Positions 6,848 to 16,370 are shown, numbered from the stretch's first letter. The stretch is 64,000 nucleotides of DNA from Clostridia bacterium (GCA_017524725.1 JAFXUZ010000100.1:1-64000), one strand, 5' to 3'. Notes: a model not told the origin generated them from the letters alone. Numbers and translations: made by a program.

Positions 6848-9823
6848 TCAGGAAAGCGGCATGCCGAATGTGAGGATCTCAAAAGGCCGGAAGGGGAAGG
6901 CGTTGCCTTCCGCGACCGAATCCTCGAGCATATTCAAAAGCTTTACCCGGAAGGGGAAGACGATCTGCCCCCGCCTCCCGTCCTGCTCACAAAGACGCAG
7001 GATGAAGGATCTGCCGTCCTCGGACAGCTTGAAGGACTGAAGCACCAGGGAAGAGGAGCAGAGCACGCTGCGGAGCGGTTCGGGGAAAGAAAGGCCGGTG
7101 CGGTGCATGGGAATGTTGTATTCCAGTGATTTGCGGTTGATCCCCGCCGATACGGCGTCCCCTTCATGGGGGACAATCATGACGCAGAAGTCGTGGTGCC
7201 CCATATCACTTTCGATATCAGGCCGGATGGTGGCGCGCAGCAGGCTGAGGGAGACCTCTTCTTCCTCAAGTCCCAGGCCGTATTTGCCTTCGTTGATCAC
7301 CGCGAGTCCTGCGCCGGTTTCAGACAGGTCGAACCATTTGTGATGGCATACCTCAAACCGCGCGGTCTGCCAGGAGGTGTTCTTTGTCCATTCCCTCCGG
7401 ATGAAGCCGGCGCTGGTATCGCAGACGACTTCCCTGGTAAGGACATCCGGGGCAAAATTTACCTTGCACAGGCGGTGTTTTTCATGCCAGTCGGCGATGT
7501 GTTCGATTTCGATGCCCGGAAAATCCCTGAAGAATCGGATGCGCATTTTCCATGAACTGAGTTCAGTTTGAAGCGTCGTCTCGAACTCGGCGCATAAACC
7601 GTCCATGACCGACAGGCTAAGGGGGGAAGATACGATAAAGGGGTATTCCACGTCCCTGTAATTGGGAAGGATATCCCATGCGTCGTACATCCCGGGATAA
7701 TCGCCGTAGAGGTGGACTTTATTGAAGCCGTGCCCCTCCCGGACCCATTGCCTGTGCAGCTTTTCGTCATACAGCGAGACAAAACTGCCGTCAGGATGAA
7801 GTTCCGCCCGATATAGGGGCGTGGTGATCCTGAGCGTTTTCCCGTCGGAAGACACGGTAAGCCAGGAAGTACTGTCATCACTGTCCATGACGCGCCCCGC
7901 TGCAAGGCCTTGAGCATCGACATGGGCAAAAGAGCCACGCACACCGTGCCTTTCGAAAGTTCCTTCGGGGGAGGGATAGAAAACGGGCACGGAACGGGAA
8001 AAATTAAGGGAATTGAAATAAGGTGAATCAGCCTTTTCGCCAAGAATGCCGTTGAGCGTTTTTTCGATCTGCCGGTAATCCGCCATGGCGTCTTCGTAAA
8101 CGGGATGGATGTGGGATCCGGGCAGGATATCGTGGAACTGGTTGAGCAGGAGCTTCTTGTACGCGGAGCGGATCTCGTCCGCAGGGTACCCCGTTCCGTC
8201 AGGATGCCGGAGAGCGCATGCGATCTCTGCGTCGCGGAACATGAATTCAAGAAGGCGGTTGGCCTTTTTGATGTCGGACTTGGTGGTGAAAGTCCCCCGG
8301 TGCATTTCCAGATACAATTCCCCGTCCCACACGGCCAGGTTTGGGTTGTTCCCCAGGTTTTTGTGCAGGAAATCCGCGCCGCCGGTCACCTCGCATTTGG
8401 GCATGGCCGACACATGGGGGAAACGACGGATCATTTCCATCATTTCCTCGGTCACCCCACTGCCGCCGTCACCGTATCCGTACATGGACAATGTGGCGCC
8501 GCCGCTGTCCTTATCCTGGTATGCTTCCCAGTTTTCCTGGATCTGGCTGGGCATGTTCCAGGTGATGAAGTGCGTCGGCGGTACGCAGGCATAGACGGTG
8601 CTTCCGTCGAGCCCCTTCCAGATGAAATTGTTGTGGGGGAAACGGTTGGTATCGTTCCAGGTGGACATTTTATTGGAAACGAAGTAATCCACACAGCTTT
8701 TTTTAAGTATCTGGGGCATGATGGAGCTGTTGCCGAACACATCGGGAAGCCAGGCGTTGTCAATGGTGCGGCCGAAAGCACGTCGGAAAAACAGCTGCCC
8801 GTACAGGAACTGGCGGATCAGGCTTTCCGCGGAGGGAACGTTGCAGTCGGGTTCCACATACATGGCGCCGACCGGCTCAAACCGGCCCTCGGCGACTTTC
8901 TGCTTCAGTTCCTCAAATATTTCGGGGTAATATTTTTCCAGGGTTTCGTAAGTATATGCCTGTGTATGGGTGTAGCGGAATTCCGGGTAGCGGTCCATCA
9001 GACGCAGCTGGATGAGGATCGTGCGGGCGTTTTTCTGTACCGCGTGGATGCGCCGCCAGTAATAGGCGATATCCAGATGGGAATGGCCGACCAGGGCCAC
9101 GTTTCCGCTCCCCTTGTAGTCGGTATTTTCATAAATGTGCCTGCGGATATATTCCGCAGCGGCGTCCACGCCTTCCCAATTGTCAAAGTCAACCAGGTCC
9201 AGAGCGTGGCTCAGCTCGATGAAAAGGAAGGAACGCAGGTTTTCGTCGAAATATTCCGACTGGGCGATGTCCGTCAGCAGGACGCAGTCATAGATAAGGG
9301 ACTGCAGGTTATCCCTCGTCAGGCACAGGAAGGCCCCGTTGAATACCTGCCTGCAGCCCCGGATGTTCAGGGACTCCGGATTGCGTTCGTCGTCGGGCTT
9401 GGAGCGGTTGTAGGCTTCGATCTCGATATCCAGTTCGTCACAGTCTTTATAGAAATCAAGCGGGATTCTTTCCCGGTTTGGATCGATCCCTCCGGCATAG
9501 CGGCCGTTGATCCGGACGATCATTTCCGCGGCGGTCTTCAGCTGAAGGCACAGGTTTTTTCCCTTCATGCGCTCCGGGATATGCGCTTTCATGCGGATAA
9601 AGGCGGTGCCGTCTGGCGTAAAGTAAAGGTCTCCCCGCCGGAGGGGGCGTTCCGGTCCGTCGGTGAATTCATATTCGTTTTCGGAGATCTGCCGGGCGTC
9701 GCGGATGGTGATCTCGGTGATCTCCTCCATGTCGGCGTATATGCCGCGTTTGAGCCAGGAAAAGCGCAGGAGGGTCCATTCCTCGGGACGCATGCTGCGC
9801 CGGACCACTTTGACATGTGCCAT
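6848..9823 (-). CDS. GH38 alpha-mannosidase
   Basis: A 991-residue glycoside hydrolase family 38 alpha-mannosidase, a zinc-dependent retaining enzyme that removes alpha-linked mannose. The first metal site is VGHSHLDIAYYWR near residue 246 (His-x-Asp). WLPDVFGNSSIMPQ near 353-366 carries the presumed Asp nucleophile region. QFHDILPGSHIHP near 565 is a conserved GH38 active-site stretch. The C-terminal third is beta-rich as in the family, and length is usual for GH38 (850-1100). No signal peptide is seen, so it probably acts in the cytoplasm on imported mannosides. ATG is preceded by GGAGG. It is the second gene after the NifU-like gene (18 bases apart) and is divergent from a sugar ABC transporter that may supply its substrate. 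Confidence 0.95.
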   Translation of the reverse strand: MAHVKVVRRSMRPEEWTLLRFSWLKRGIYADMEEITEITIRDARQISENEYEFTDGPERPLRRGDLYFTPDGTAFIRMKAHIPERMKGKNLCLQLKTAAEMIVRINGRYAGGIDPNRERIPLDFYKDCDELDIEIEAYNRSKPDDERNPESLNIRGCRQVFNGAFLCLTRDNLQSLIYDCVLLTDIAQSEYFDENLRSFLFIELSHALDLVDFDNWEGVDAAAEYIRRHIYENTDYKGSGNVALVGHSHLDIAYYWRRIHAVQKNARTILIQLRLMDRYPEFRYTHTQAYTYETLEKYYPEIFEELKQKVAEGRFEPVGAMYVEPDCNVPSAESLIRQFLYGQLFFRRAFGRTIDNAWLPDVFGNSSIMPQILKKSCVDYFVSNKMSTWNDTNRFPHNNFIWKGLDGSTVYACVPPTHFITWNMPSQIQENWEAYQDKDSGGATLSMYGYGDGGSGVTEEMMEMIRRFPHVSAMPKCEVTGGADFLHKNLGNNPNLAVWDGELYLEMHRGTFTTKSDIKKANRLLEFMFRDAEIACALRHPDGTGYPADEIRSAYKKLLLNQFHDILPGSHIHPVYEDAMADYRQIEKTLNGILGEKADSPYFNSLNFSRSVPVFYPSPEGTFERHGVRGSFAHVDAQGLAAGRVMDSDDSTSWLTVSSDGKTLRITTPLYRAELHPDGSFVSLYDEKLHRQWVREGHGFNKVHLYGDYPGMYDAWDILPNYRDVEYPFIVSSPLSLSVMDGLCAEFETTLQTELSSWKMRIRFFRDFPGIEIEHIADWHEKHRLCKVNFAPDVLTREVVCDTSAGFIRREWTKNTSWQTARFEVCHHKWFDLSETGAGLAVINEGKYGLGLEEEEVSLSLLRATIRPDIESDMGHHDFCVMIVPHEGDAVSAGINRKSLEYNIPMHRTGLSFPEPLRSVLCSSSLVLQSFKLSEDGRSFILRLCEQDGRRGQIVFPFRVKLLNMLEDSVAEGNAFPFRPFEILTFGMPLS

Positions 9824-9841
9824 CTTTGCATTCCTCCATGA

Positions 9842-10078
9842 TCAGCTGTCCCAGAAAAACGGTTTCCTGCGGACGGCCTTGATGCGGACCTCCAGGCCCA
9901 GGTCGTTTTTGATCTTTTGAGCGATCCAGTCAGTACAGCGGTCAAGAATGGCGCACTTGGAGCATTCCCCCCGGAAGACGAGCGTTATTTCGCTGCCTTC
10001 CATGGAAATGAACTCCACCCATCCGCCGTCCCCCTGGATCCGGGGAGCGAGTTTATCGACGATATACGAGCGGACCAC
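9842..10078 (-). CDS. NifU-like C-terminal-domain protein (small Fe-S scaffold type)
   Basis: A 78-residue protein matching the NifU C-terminal domain, which in other systems holds or carries Fe-S clusters. It has the GDGGWVEF-type opening, a central beta strand (EITLVFRGECSKC) and the CxxC pair in CSKCAILDRC. I place the start at GTG 10078, because AAAGGAGG lies six bases upstream. An in-frame ATG at 10132 would give 96 residues but has no ribosome site and adds only a low-complexity basic leader. It directly precedes the alpha-mannosidase gene, an odd pairing with no clear functional link. The usual Suf/Isc partners are not in this window. Confidence 0.82.
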   Translation of the reverse strand: MVRSYIVDKLAPRIQGDGGWVEFISMEGSEITLVFRGECSKCAILDRCTDWIAQKIKNDLGLEVRIKAVRRKPFFWDS

Positions 10079-10143
10079 GTCCTGCCTCCTTTTCTCCGGC
10101 GCCGGGCGATCTTCACGGGCCGGTATATACATATATACATTTT

Positions 10144-10173
10144 ATGATAGCATGGACAGTCGCCCTTCCGCAA
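10144..10173 (-). promoter_or_regulatory. Possible promoter of the NifU-like/alpha-mannosidase operon
   Basis: On the minus strand, TTGCGG, an 18-base spacer, then TATCAT (plus 10144-10149). The divergent transporter promoter uses an almost identical -10 context, GCTATCATAAA. Confidence 0.4.
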
Positions 10174-10267
10174 TATCAGGATTACATAATCACAAAAAAT
10201 TCTTTTTAATATATGATAAATATGCATATACTTTATTCTGTAAAGTATTATAATATGCAAAAAAAGG

Positions 10268-10296
10268 TTGCAAACAGAACATTTATGTGCTATCAT
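10268..10296 (+). promoter_or_regulatory. Promoter of the sugar ABC transporter
   Basis: TTGCAA (10268-10273), a 17-base spacer, then TATCAT (10291-10296). A second TATAAT lies upstream at 10249-10254 but without a good -35 element. The start is about 50 bases before the coding sequence. Confidence 0.6.
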
Positions 10297-10350
10297 AAAT
10301 TTCACAAGGTTGCATTGAGCCATACACAACTCTAAAGGAGGTTCCCGCTT

Positions 10351-11688
10351 ATGAAGAAGCAGCTGAGAGTCCTGCTGAGCCTGGCCGTGTGCCTGGCGAT
10401 GGTCCTGAGCGCCTGTCCGGTGTCCGCAGCCGGAAAGACGGTCATCAATTACTGGTCCAACGACCGCCACGACGAAGCGTATATGACCGAGAAGATCGCT
10501 GAGTTTAACGCCGCACACGACGATATCGAGATCGTGATGACCATCATGACCGATAATTACGAAAATTCCATCCTCCTGGCTTACCAGGGCGGGGATGCCC
10601 CGGACATTGTCGGCCAGTCCATCGATATCAAAAACTTCGCCGAATACGGCGCCATCGAATCCCTGACTTCCTATATCGCCGCGGATGAGGAATACCAGCT
10701 GGTGAATGAGCCCTTCGAACATAAATTCGAAGGCCTGAACGCCCTGGGCGATGACATCTACTGGGTTCCCTCCGGCATGCGCAGCGGCGTCCGCATCGAA
10801 TATAACATCGATCTTGTGACCGCTGCGGGCTGTGATTCCATCCCCACGAACCTGGACGATTATATCGCCCTTGCGACCAAGATCACCGAAGCCGGCGCCG
10901 GCAATTATTACGGCATCGGATTCACCTCTTCTTCGCCTTTCGAGCGCCAGCTTGAAATGATGGCCCAGGTGAGCGGCGTTTTCTACTATGATTATGTCAA
11001 CGGCCGGTTTGACTTCACCGGCTACAAGCCTTTCCTGGAGAAGGGCCGCCAGCTGGTTGCCGTTGCGTATCCCGACCAGCAGGGCGTTGACAATATGCGC
11101 GCCCAGTTCGCAGACGGCGCTTTCGCGCTGTGGGGCAACGCTTCCCAGGAAGCCGGCGTTTTCACAGCCCAGTTCCCCATCACCAAATTTGAATGGGGCG
11201 TCGCTCCGGTACCGTCTCTGGACGGCGAGATCAAGGGCGCCCTTCAGACCAACCCGAATAAGGGCTACATCATGATGTCCTCCTGCGCCAACAAGGATGC
11301 TGCCTGGGAAGTGATCAGGTTCTTCCAGAGTGAAGCTTTCCTGAAGGGTTACCTTGAGGGCGGTTATACCATGCCCATCTCCTCCCACATGGACGGTGTC
11401 ATCGACAAGTCCCTTGTGGGCCGCATGGCGGACTTCTCCCTGCTGCCCTACGAATCCGTGTATCCCACCGTTCCCACCATCAACCTGACCGGTGATAATT
11501 ACCGCACGGTACTGTGGAACGCCATTATGGGACATGTGGAGATTGACGCAGCCATCGAGGACCTGAATACCCGTTACAACGAGGCCTATGAAGAGGATAT
11601 CGCCTCCGGTACCGTGATGCGCCTGGTCATTCCGGATTATGACCCGCTGCATCCCTCCGCCGGCACCGCGACCTATCTGGACCACTGA
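10351..11688 (+). CDS. Sugar ABC transporter substrate-binding lipoprotein (family 1)
   Basis: A 445-residue extracellular solute-binding protein of the carbohydrate (MalE/UgpB-like, SBP family 1) type. The lipoprotein signal is clear: MKKQLR, a hydrophobic core, and lipobox L-S-A-C with Cys near residue 22, so the mature protein is membrane-tethered. The N-lobe opening VINYWSNDRHDEAY and the GGDAPDIVGQ motif are typical of the family. It heads an operon with two permeases and is separated from them by a strong hairpin. Divergence from a GH38 alpha-mannosidase suggests a mannose-containing oligosaccharide as ligand, which is inference. Ribosome site AAAGGAGG precedes ATG. Confidence 0.92.
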   Translation: MKKQLRVLLSLAVCLAMVLSACPVSAAGKTVINYWSNDRHDEAYMTEKIAEFNAAHDDIEIVMTIMTDNYENSILLAYQGGDAPDIVGQSIDIKNFAEYGAIESLTSYIAADEEYQLVNEPFEHKFEGLNALGDDIYWVPSGMRSGVRIEYNIDLVTAAGCDSIPTNLDDYIALATKITEAGAGNYYGIGFTSSSPFERQLEMMAQVSGVFYYDYVNGRFDFTGYKPFLEKGRQLVAVAYPDQQGVDNMRAQFADGAFALWGNASQEAGVFTAQFPITKFEWGVAPVPSLDGEIKGALQTNPNKGYIMMSSCANKDAAWEVIRFFQSEAFLKGYLEGGYTMPISSHMDGVIDKSLVGRMADFSLLPYESVYPTVPTINLTGDNYRTVLWNAIMGHVEIDAAIEDLNTRYNEAYEEDIASGTVMRLVIPDYDPLHPSAGTATYLDH

Positions 11689-11697
11689 TCGACTGTA

Positions 11698-11736
11698 GCG
11701 CGCCGGCCTTTCGGGGCCGGCGCGCCCTGATTTTTT
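11698..11736 (+). terminator. Intercistronic terminator/attenuator after the sugar-binding gene
   Basis: Eleven-bp stem GCGCGCCGGCC/GGCCGGCGCGC with a six-base loop, followed by CTGATTTTTTG. It probably lets the binding protein be made in excess over the permeases. Confidence 0.8.
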
Positions 11737-11797
11737 GTGAGCCGCCGGCGCTTTCCTTCAGCATAAGGCGGCTTTTCTTTTGAAGGGAGGTACCTGC

Positions 11798-12751
11798 GTG
11801 TCCACAAAAGTGACCTACACGGACAGACCCGCGAGACCCAGGGACAAGAAAATGCGTCTGAAAGAAAGCGGGGGTGTGTCGGCAGGCCTGATGCTGCTGC
11901 CATCGATCATTTTCCTGTGCATCTGCTCCGTTTATCCGTTCATCTGGATCTTCAGGTATATCTGTTATAACTATAACGGTTTCAAGGCGACATACACAGG
12001 CGTGCGAAATTTCACCCGTATGTGGGGGGATGCCAAATTCTGGAACAGTGTGGTGACCACCTTTGAATACGCGGGGCTGAAGCTCATATTCATCATTCCG
12101 CTGGCTCTGATCATGGCGGTGCTCCTCAACCAGAAGCTGAAGGGTTCTTCCCTCTTCAGGGGCGTATATTTTATGCCTACCGTCATCTCTTCTTCCATCT
12201 CCGGCATGATCTTCACCTTTATCTTTGCCACCGGCAACGGCGTGCTCAACGGCGTGCTGACAAGCCTTGGAATCATCAGTCCGCAGGCTCCCATAGGATG
12301 GCTGACGGACGTGGGTGTCGTCATGGCAGCGGTGACGATCATGTCTGTCTGGGGCGGGTTCGGAAACTATATGCTGTATTTCGTGACCGGCATGACCAGT
12401 ATATCCGAGGATGTTTACGAATCTTCCCGCATCGACGGCGCCAACGCCTTCCAGACCTTCTTCCGCATCACGCTGCCGATGCTGGCGCCGGTTTTGAAGG
12501 TGGTGCTGATGCTGGCGATCACCGGCGCCTTCAAGGACTATGAAGCCATCATGGTCCTGACCGACGGCGGGCCCGGGACCAGGACCAACGTCATGTTCCT
12601 GTATATCTATAAGCTGATCTTCGCCAATGAAGCGGGTTCACAGGCCCAGATCGGCTACGGCGCATTGCTTTCGGTCGCGGCGGCGATCATCGTCGGCGGT
12701 GTCACCATCATTTATAACCTGGTGGCCCGCAAGCTGGACGACGTGGTCTGA
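11798..12751 (+). CDS. Sugar ABC transporter permease (MalF-like)
   Basis: A 317-residue inner-membrane permease of the carbohydrate ABC family, with six predicted membrane helices. The EAA loop that docks the ATPase is ESSRIDGANAFQTFFRITLPM, near residue 220. I start it at GTG 11798, which follows GGGAGG by seven bases; an upstream in-frame TTG at 11780 lies inside that ribosome site and is unlikely. It is the first of two permeases downstream of the binding-protein gene. No ATPase gene is present in the locus, so the complex must use a shared (MsmX-type) ATPase from elsewhere. Confidence 0.92.
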   Translation: MSTKVTYTDRPARPRDKKMRLKESGGVSAGLMLLPSIIFLCICSVYPFIWIFRYICYNYNGFKATYTGVRNFTRMWGDAKFWNSVVTTFEYAGLKLIFIIPLALIMAVLLNQKLKGSSLFRGVYFMPTVISSSISGMIFTFIFATGNGVLNGVLTSLGIISPQAPIGWLTDVGVVMAAVTIMSVWGGFGNYMLYFVTGMTSISEDVYESSRIDGANAFQTFFRITLPMLAPVLKVVLMLAITGAFKDYEAIMVLTDGGPGTRTNVMFLYIYKLIFANEAGSQAQIGYGALLSVAAAIIVGGVTIIYNLVARKLDDVV

Positions 12752-12766
12752 GGGGGGTGAAAAAAG

Positions 12767-13639
12767 ATGGCAAAGAACGAATCGAGGATCGTTTATTCTC
12801 CAACGCAGAAGGCCATCCGCGCCGTTCTGTGGGTGGTGCTTGCTTTTTTCGCCTTCCTGGTCATTTTCCCGGTATTGTATATCGTACTGGGCTCCTTTAA
12901 GGAGAACGCGGAGTTGCTCCGGGGCGGGTCCAATATTTTCCCGTCCCAGTGGGTGGTAAAGAATTACACCGATGCCTGGGAGCAGGCCAATTTCGCGGTA
13001 TATACCAAAAACAGCATCCTTTTGAGTCTCGGCGTCATGGTGGGATCCCTGATCGTTTCTTCCATGGCGGGGTATGTGTTTTCCAGGAAGACCTTTCCCG
13101 GAAAGGAACTGATCTACAGTATCTTTGTCATGTTCATGTTCATCAACGTCGGCTCGGTCTCTCTGCGTCCGCTGTATGAACTTGCGATCCAGATGAAGAT
13201 GAACAAGTCCCTCTGGGCGGTCATCCTGTTTTCCATCGGCGGCGGACAGGCTACCTACATCTTCCTGTGCAGGGGCTATGTCAATTCGGTGCCCAGGGAA
13301 CTGGACGAGGCGGCGCGAATCGACGGCTGCGGATTCTTCAGGATCTACTGGAACATCATCCTTCCGATGCTGAAGCCGGTGATGGCGACCATCGCCATCC
13401 TCTCTTTCCGCCAGGGCTGGAACGAATATATCATGCCGATGGTATTCACCATGACCAACCCCAACCTGAGGCCCCTGACCGTTGGCGTCAATCTGCTGAA
13501 AAACGCCGGAGACGGCGCGGCAGCCTGGAACATCATGTTTGCAGGCGCCACCATTGCCATCATCCCGATCCTGATCGTTTTCTGCTGCTTCAGCCGCTTT
13601 TTCATGGGCGGCCTGACGGCAGGTGCGGTCAAGGGATAA
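12767..13639 (+). CDS. Sugar ABC transporter permease (MalG-like)
   Basis: A 290-residue second permease of the carbohydrate ABC importer, with six membrane helices. Its EAA loop is DEAARIDGCGFFRIYWNIILP near residue 185. It begins 15 bases after the MalF-like gene, with GGGGTG upstream of ATG, and would form the heterodimeric channel with it. Features and length are typical of MalG/AraQ/LacG-type permeases. A strong hairpin lies directly after the stop codon. Confidence 0.93.
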   Translation: MAKNESRIVYSPTQKAIRAVLWVVLAFFAFLVIFPVLYIVLGSFKENAELLRGGSNIFPSQWVVKNYTDAWEQANFAVYTKNSILLSLGVMVGSLIVSSMAGYVFSRKTFPGKELIYSIFVMFMFINVGSVSLRPLYELAIQMKMNKSLWAVILFSIGGGQATYIFLCRGYVNSVPRELDEAARIDGCGFFRIYWNIILPMLKPVMATIAILSFRQGWNEYIMPMVFTMTNPNLRPLTVGVNLLKNAGDGAAAWNIMFAGATIAIIPILIVFCCFSRFFMGGLTAGAVKG

Positions 13640-13653
13640 TACAGCGCTCTGTG

Positions 13654-13686
13654 CGCGGCCTGTGCTTTACAGCACAGGCCGCGTTT
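13654..13686 (+). terminator. Hairpin ending the sugar permease operon
   Basis: Twelve-bp perfect stem CGCGGCCTGTGC/GCACAGGCCGCG with a six-base loop, followed only by TTT. It is probably a weak terminator or an mRNA 3' stabiliser. Confidence 0.6.
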
Positions 13687-13715
13687 GACTTCCCGGATGA
13701 ACATACCAAAATAGG

Positions 13716-13744
13716 TTGCCCGCGGGAAGAGGATGCGGTAGAAT
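13716..13744 (+). promoter_or_regulatory. Promoter of the 816-residue unknown protein
   Basis: TTGCCC (13716-13721), a 17-base spacer, then TAGAAT (13739-13744). It lies directly after the permease hairpin, so the next gene can be transcribed on its own. Confidence 0.5.
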
Positions 13745-13796
13745 GACGGAGAAGCATGGATCAAAAAGATCATTCCGTGCGGGAAGGGAGAGAAAA

Positions 13797-16247
13797 ATGA
13801 TAAAAGCTGAAGCACCCGAATATTACTATCCTCTGGACCGGGAGGGCTTTGTGCCCTGCTACCTGGTTTCCGGGCCGAGGGTGAGCGACTTTTCCTCTCC
13901 CGAACGGGACAATAACCAACTGCGGTACGAAGCGCGGCTCCGGGAACAAATAGCAAGGCATATCCCCGTGGATGCTTCTGCCTGCGCACACGCCGGGGAA
14001 AACAGTCGCCTTGGTTTGCCATGGCGCTTCTACGGAGGACAGGGATGCTGTTTTGTAGATCTGTCCGATTTCTATTCCCTGATGCGAAGGGTGGAATTCG
14101 ACGCGGTTGTGAGCGTCTGGTCTCCCCATGATGCGGCGTTGGATGCCGTACTGTGGGGATACGCTGCGGCGGACCTGTATGTCAATGGTGAACTGAAGGA
14201 GCGCATCGACGCCCCGCGGTATAAACCCATCAGGCGCGTTCCCTTTGAGATCCGACTGCGCCGGGGACTTAATCTGATCTATATTGCCTGTGAGAACCTC
14301 GGTGTGAGGGATACAAGGTCCACGGTGGGGCTGCAGATTTTGGGCAGTGAGGACCTGAAGGTGACGCTGCCTGACGCGGACAGCGCCAAAGCGCTCTTTG
14401 CGGCCCTGCGTTTTACTGAGGAAAGCCGCATAGAGGGTGACCGGCTCGTTTTTCCGTTTCCTGCACCAAAGGATACCGATGTCGTCTGTCGGCACAGCGA
14501 GGTGGATTTTGCGCGGACACGGGATGAAAAACACAGGATCACCGCAGACGGGCTTACAACCGTACAGCTCATGGAAGGGGAACCCCTGGTCCGTCTCAGG
14601 GTCGGGACGTTATTTGGAGACGTTTTGCGGGAATTTGAACGCACGGAGGTCATTCGCCCCAAACGCAGCGACCCGGTCCCCGGGTATGAGGAAAACAGGA
14701 TGATGATCCTGAAAAGGATCGCTTCGGTGGAGAGTCTCAGCAGGGGTGAGAAATTCGGCTTTCCCATATCCAATATGCTGGCCCGCTCTTACCTACACGA
14801 TCACAGCCGGGACGATGCGCGCCTGATGGGGGAAATGCTGGAGCTGATCGAATCCCGCGTGGACTGCTCGGATTTTCTGGTGGCGGGTCTGATCCGCTAT
14901 ATGAAAAATATACCCCTGGACAGTGAAACGTCAGAGCATATCCGCAGGGTGCTGACCGGCTATCGATACTGGATGACAATGGACGGATTTGACGGCATGT
15001 GCTTCTGGAGCGAGAATCATTGCCTGATGTTCTATACCAACGCTATGCTGGCAGGCGAAATGTATCCCGACGATTTCTTCCCCCTGGCCGGGATGACCGG
15101 AAAGGAACTGCATGATTTCGGGCGGGAAAAGGTGCTGGAATGGCTTGAGGACGTGGAGGGATACGGATATGAAGAGTTCCTTTCCACAGTTTATATGTGC
15201 GTCACTTTCGCAGCGCTGATCAACGTGGTGGATTATGCCCCTGAGGATATCTCCCGCCGGGCCGCGAGGCTGACGGATCTGCTTCTGCGCTCCCTGGCGC
15301 GTCATACCTTCCGAGGAGGCATCATCGCCCCGATGGGCAGGGTCTACCGGGATGTACTGTATCCTTTCTGGCAGGGGGCGATGGCGCTTATGAACCTGGC
15401 GGACCCATCCCAACCCTACGATTTCGGCGAAGGATGGCTCGGATTTTTCGCGACCAGCAGGTACGAATTGCCGGACGGCCTGAAAGAGATCATGGCGTCA
15501 AAGTGCAGCATGTCGTATTCGACGGGGAACGCGCTGATATTCCTGGAAAAACAGGAGGATTTCCTTCTGACCAGCGTGGCGTCCCCCCGGACGGACGGGA
15601 AGGAAAGGTGGCCCAATATCATCCGGGACCCCGGCGCCGATCCCGCTTCCCACATGTTTACCAAGTCCTACAATGAATGCTTTCACGGCACCACTTTTTT
15701 CAGGCCCGGTGTTTACGGCTACCAGCAGCATATGTGGTATGCGGCTTTATCAGGGGAAGCTGTTCTGTTTGCAAACCATCCGGGGTCCGCGTCCGAAGGC
15801 GGCGATATGCGTCCGGGCTACTGGCATGGCAACGGTGTGATGCCCATGCTGCGCCAGGAAAAGAACATGCTTTTGATGATCTACCGCATCCCCGAGGAGC
15901 ATCCGCTGCATTTTATCCATGTCTACGCGCCTTTATGCCGGTTTGACAGGGTTATTGAGGAAGAAAACTGGATCTTCCTTCAGAAAGACCGGGGATATAT
16001 TGCCTTCTGGTCCTCTGTTTCCATGGAGGACGCAGTCGGACTGAATACAGGATGTGAAAAACGAATGTACGGGGACGATATCGCCTGTGTATGCCTGTGC
16101 GGAGGCAGGGAATGCGCATCCCTGGAGGAATTCATCCTGCGTGCAAGAGCCCTGTCCCCAAGGTATGATAATTCCGCATCGTGTCTTTGGGCAGGGAATG
16201 ACCGAATGGAATACGTACGGGGGGAAGATACGACTCAGTATCTTTGA
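13797..16247 (+). CDS. Uncharacterised 816-residue protein, possible (alpha/alpha)6-barrel glycan enzyme
   Basis: I do not recognise this family with certainty. The N-terminal ~270 residues look beta-rich and jelly-roll-like, with a sugar-binding-like LYVNGELKERID segment. The middle (about 300-600) is mostly helical and contains FWSENHCLMF, a motif style found in (alpha/alpha)6-toroid carbohydrate-active enzymes. The C-terminal part is again beta-rich (RPGYWHGNGVMPML). There is no signal peptide or membrane helix, so it is probably cytoplasmic. The start at ATG 13797 follows GGGAG; in-frame codons further upstream overlap the promoter. Position after a sugar importer and opposite an alpha-mannosidase suggests a role in breaking down an imported glycan. 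A lyase or hydrolase activity would be a guess. Confidence 0.75.
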   Translation: MIKAEAPEYYYPLDREGFVPCYLVSGPRVSDFSSPERDNNQLRYEARLREQIARHIPVDASACAHAGENSRLGLPWRFYGGQGCCFVDLSDFYSLMRRVEFDAVVSVWSPHDAALDAVLWGYAAADLYVNGELKERIDAPRYKPIRRVPFEIRLRRGLNLIYIACENLGVRDTRSTVGLQILGSEDLKVTLPDADSAKALFAALRFTEESRIEGDRLVFPFPAPKDTDVVCRHSEVDFARTRDEKHRITADGLTTVQLMEGEPLVRLRVGTLFGDVLREFERTEVIRPKRSDPVPGYEENRMMILKRIASVESLSRGEKFGFPISNMLARSYLHDHSRDDARLMGEMLELIESRVDCSDFLVAGLIRYMKNIPLDSETSEHIRRVLTGYRYWMTMDGFDGMCFWSENHCLMFYTNAMLAGEMYPDDFFPLAGMTGKELHDFGREKVLEWLEDVEGYGYEEFLSTVYMCVTFAALINVVDYAPEDISRRAARLTDLLLRSLARHTFRGGIIAPMGRVYRDVLYPFWQGAMALMNLADPSQPYDFGEGWLGFFATSRYELPDGLKEIMASKCSMSYSTGNALIFLEKQEDFLLTSVASPRTDGKERWPNIIRDPGADPASHMFTKSYNECFHGTTFFRPGVYGYQQHMWYAALSGEAVLFANHPGSASEGGDMRPGYWHGNGVMPMLRQEKNMLLMIYRIPEEHPLHFIHVYAPLCRFDRVIEEENWIFLQKDRGYIAFWSSVSMEDAVGLNTGCEKRMYGDDIACVCLCGGRECASLEEFILRARALSPRYDNSASCLWAGNDRMEYVRGEDTTQYL

Positions 16248-16370
16248 TCCTCCGGGTCCCTGTTTTGCACAGAGCAGTTTGAGGCGGCGATCATTTTGTT
16301 TGCCATATCCCTGTTTTGCCGGATAATGATTCCTGTCACGCGGGGCGCCTGCATTTATTTTTTCAATACC

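Noticed and set aside
8105..9841. Long plus-strand open frame opposite the alpha-mannosidase
   Set aside because: It is antisense to a clear GH38 gene, has no recognisable domain and no ribosome site; GC-rich coding produces such frames.
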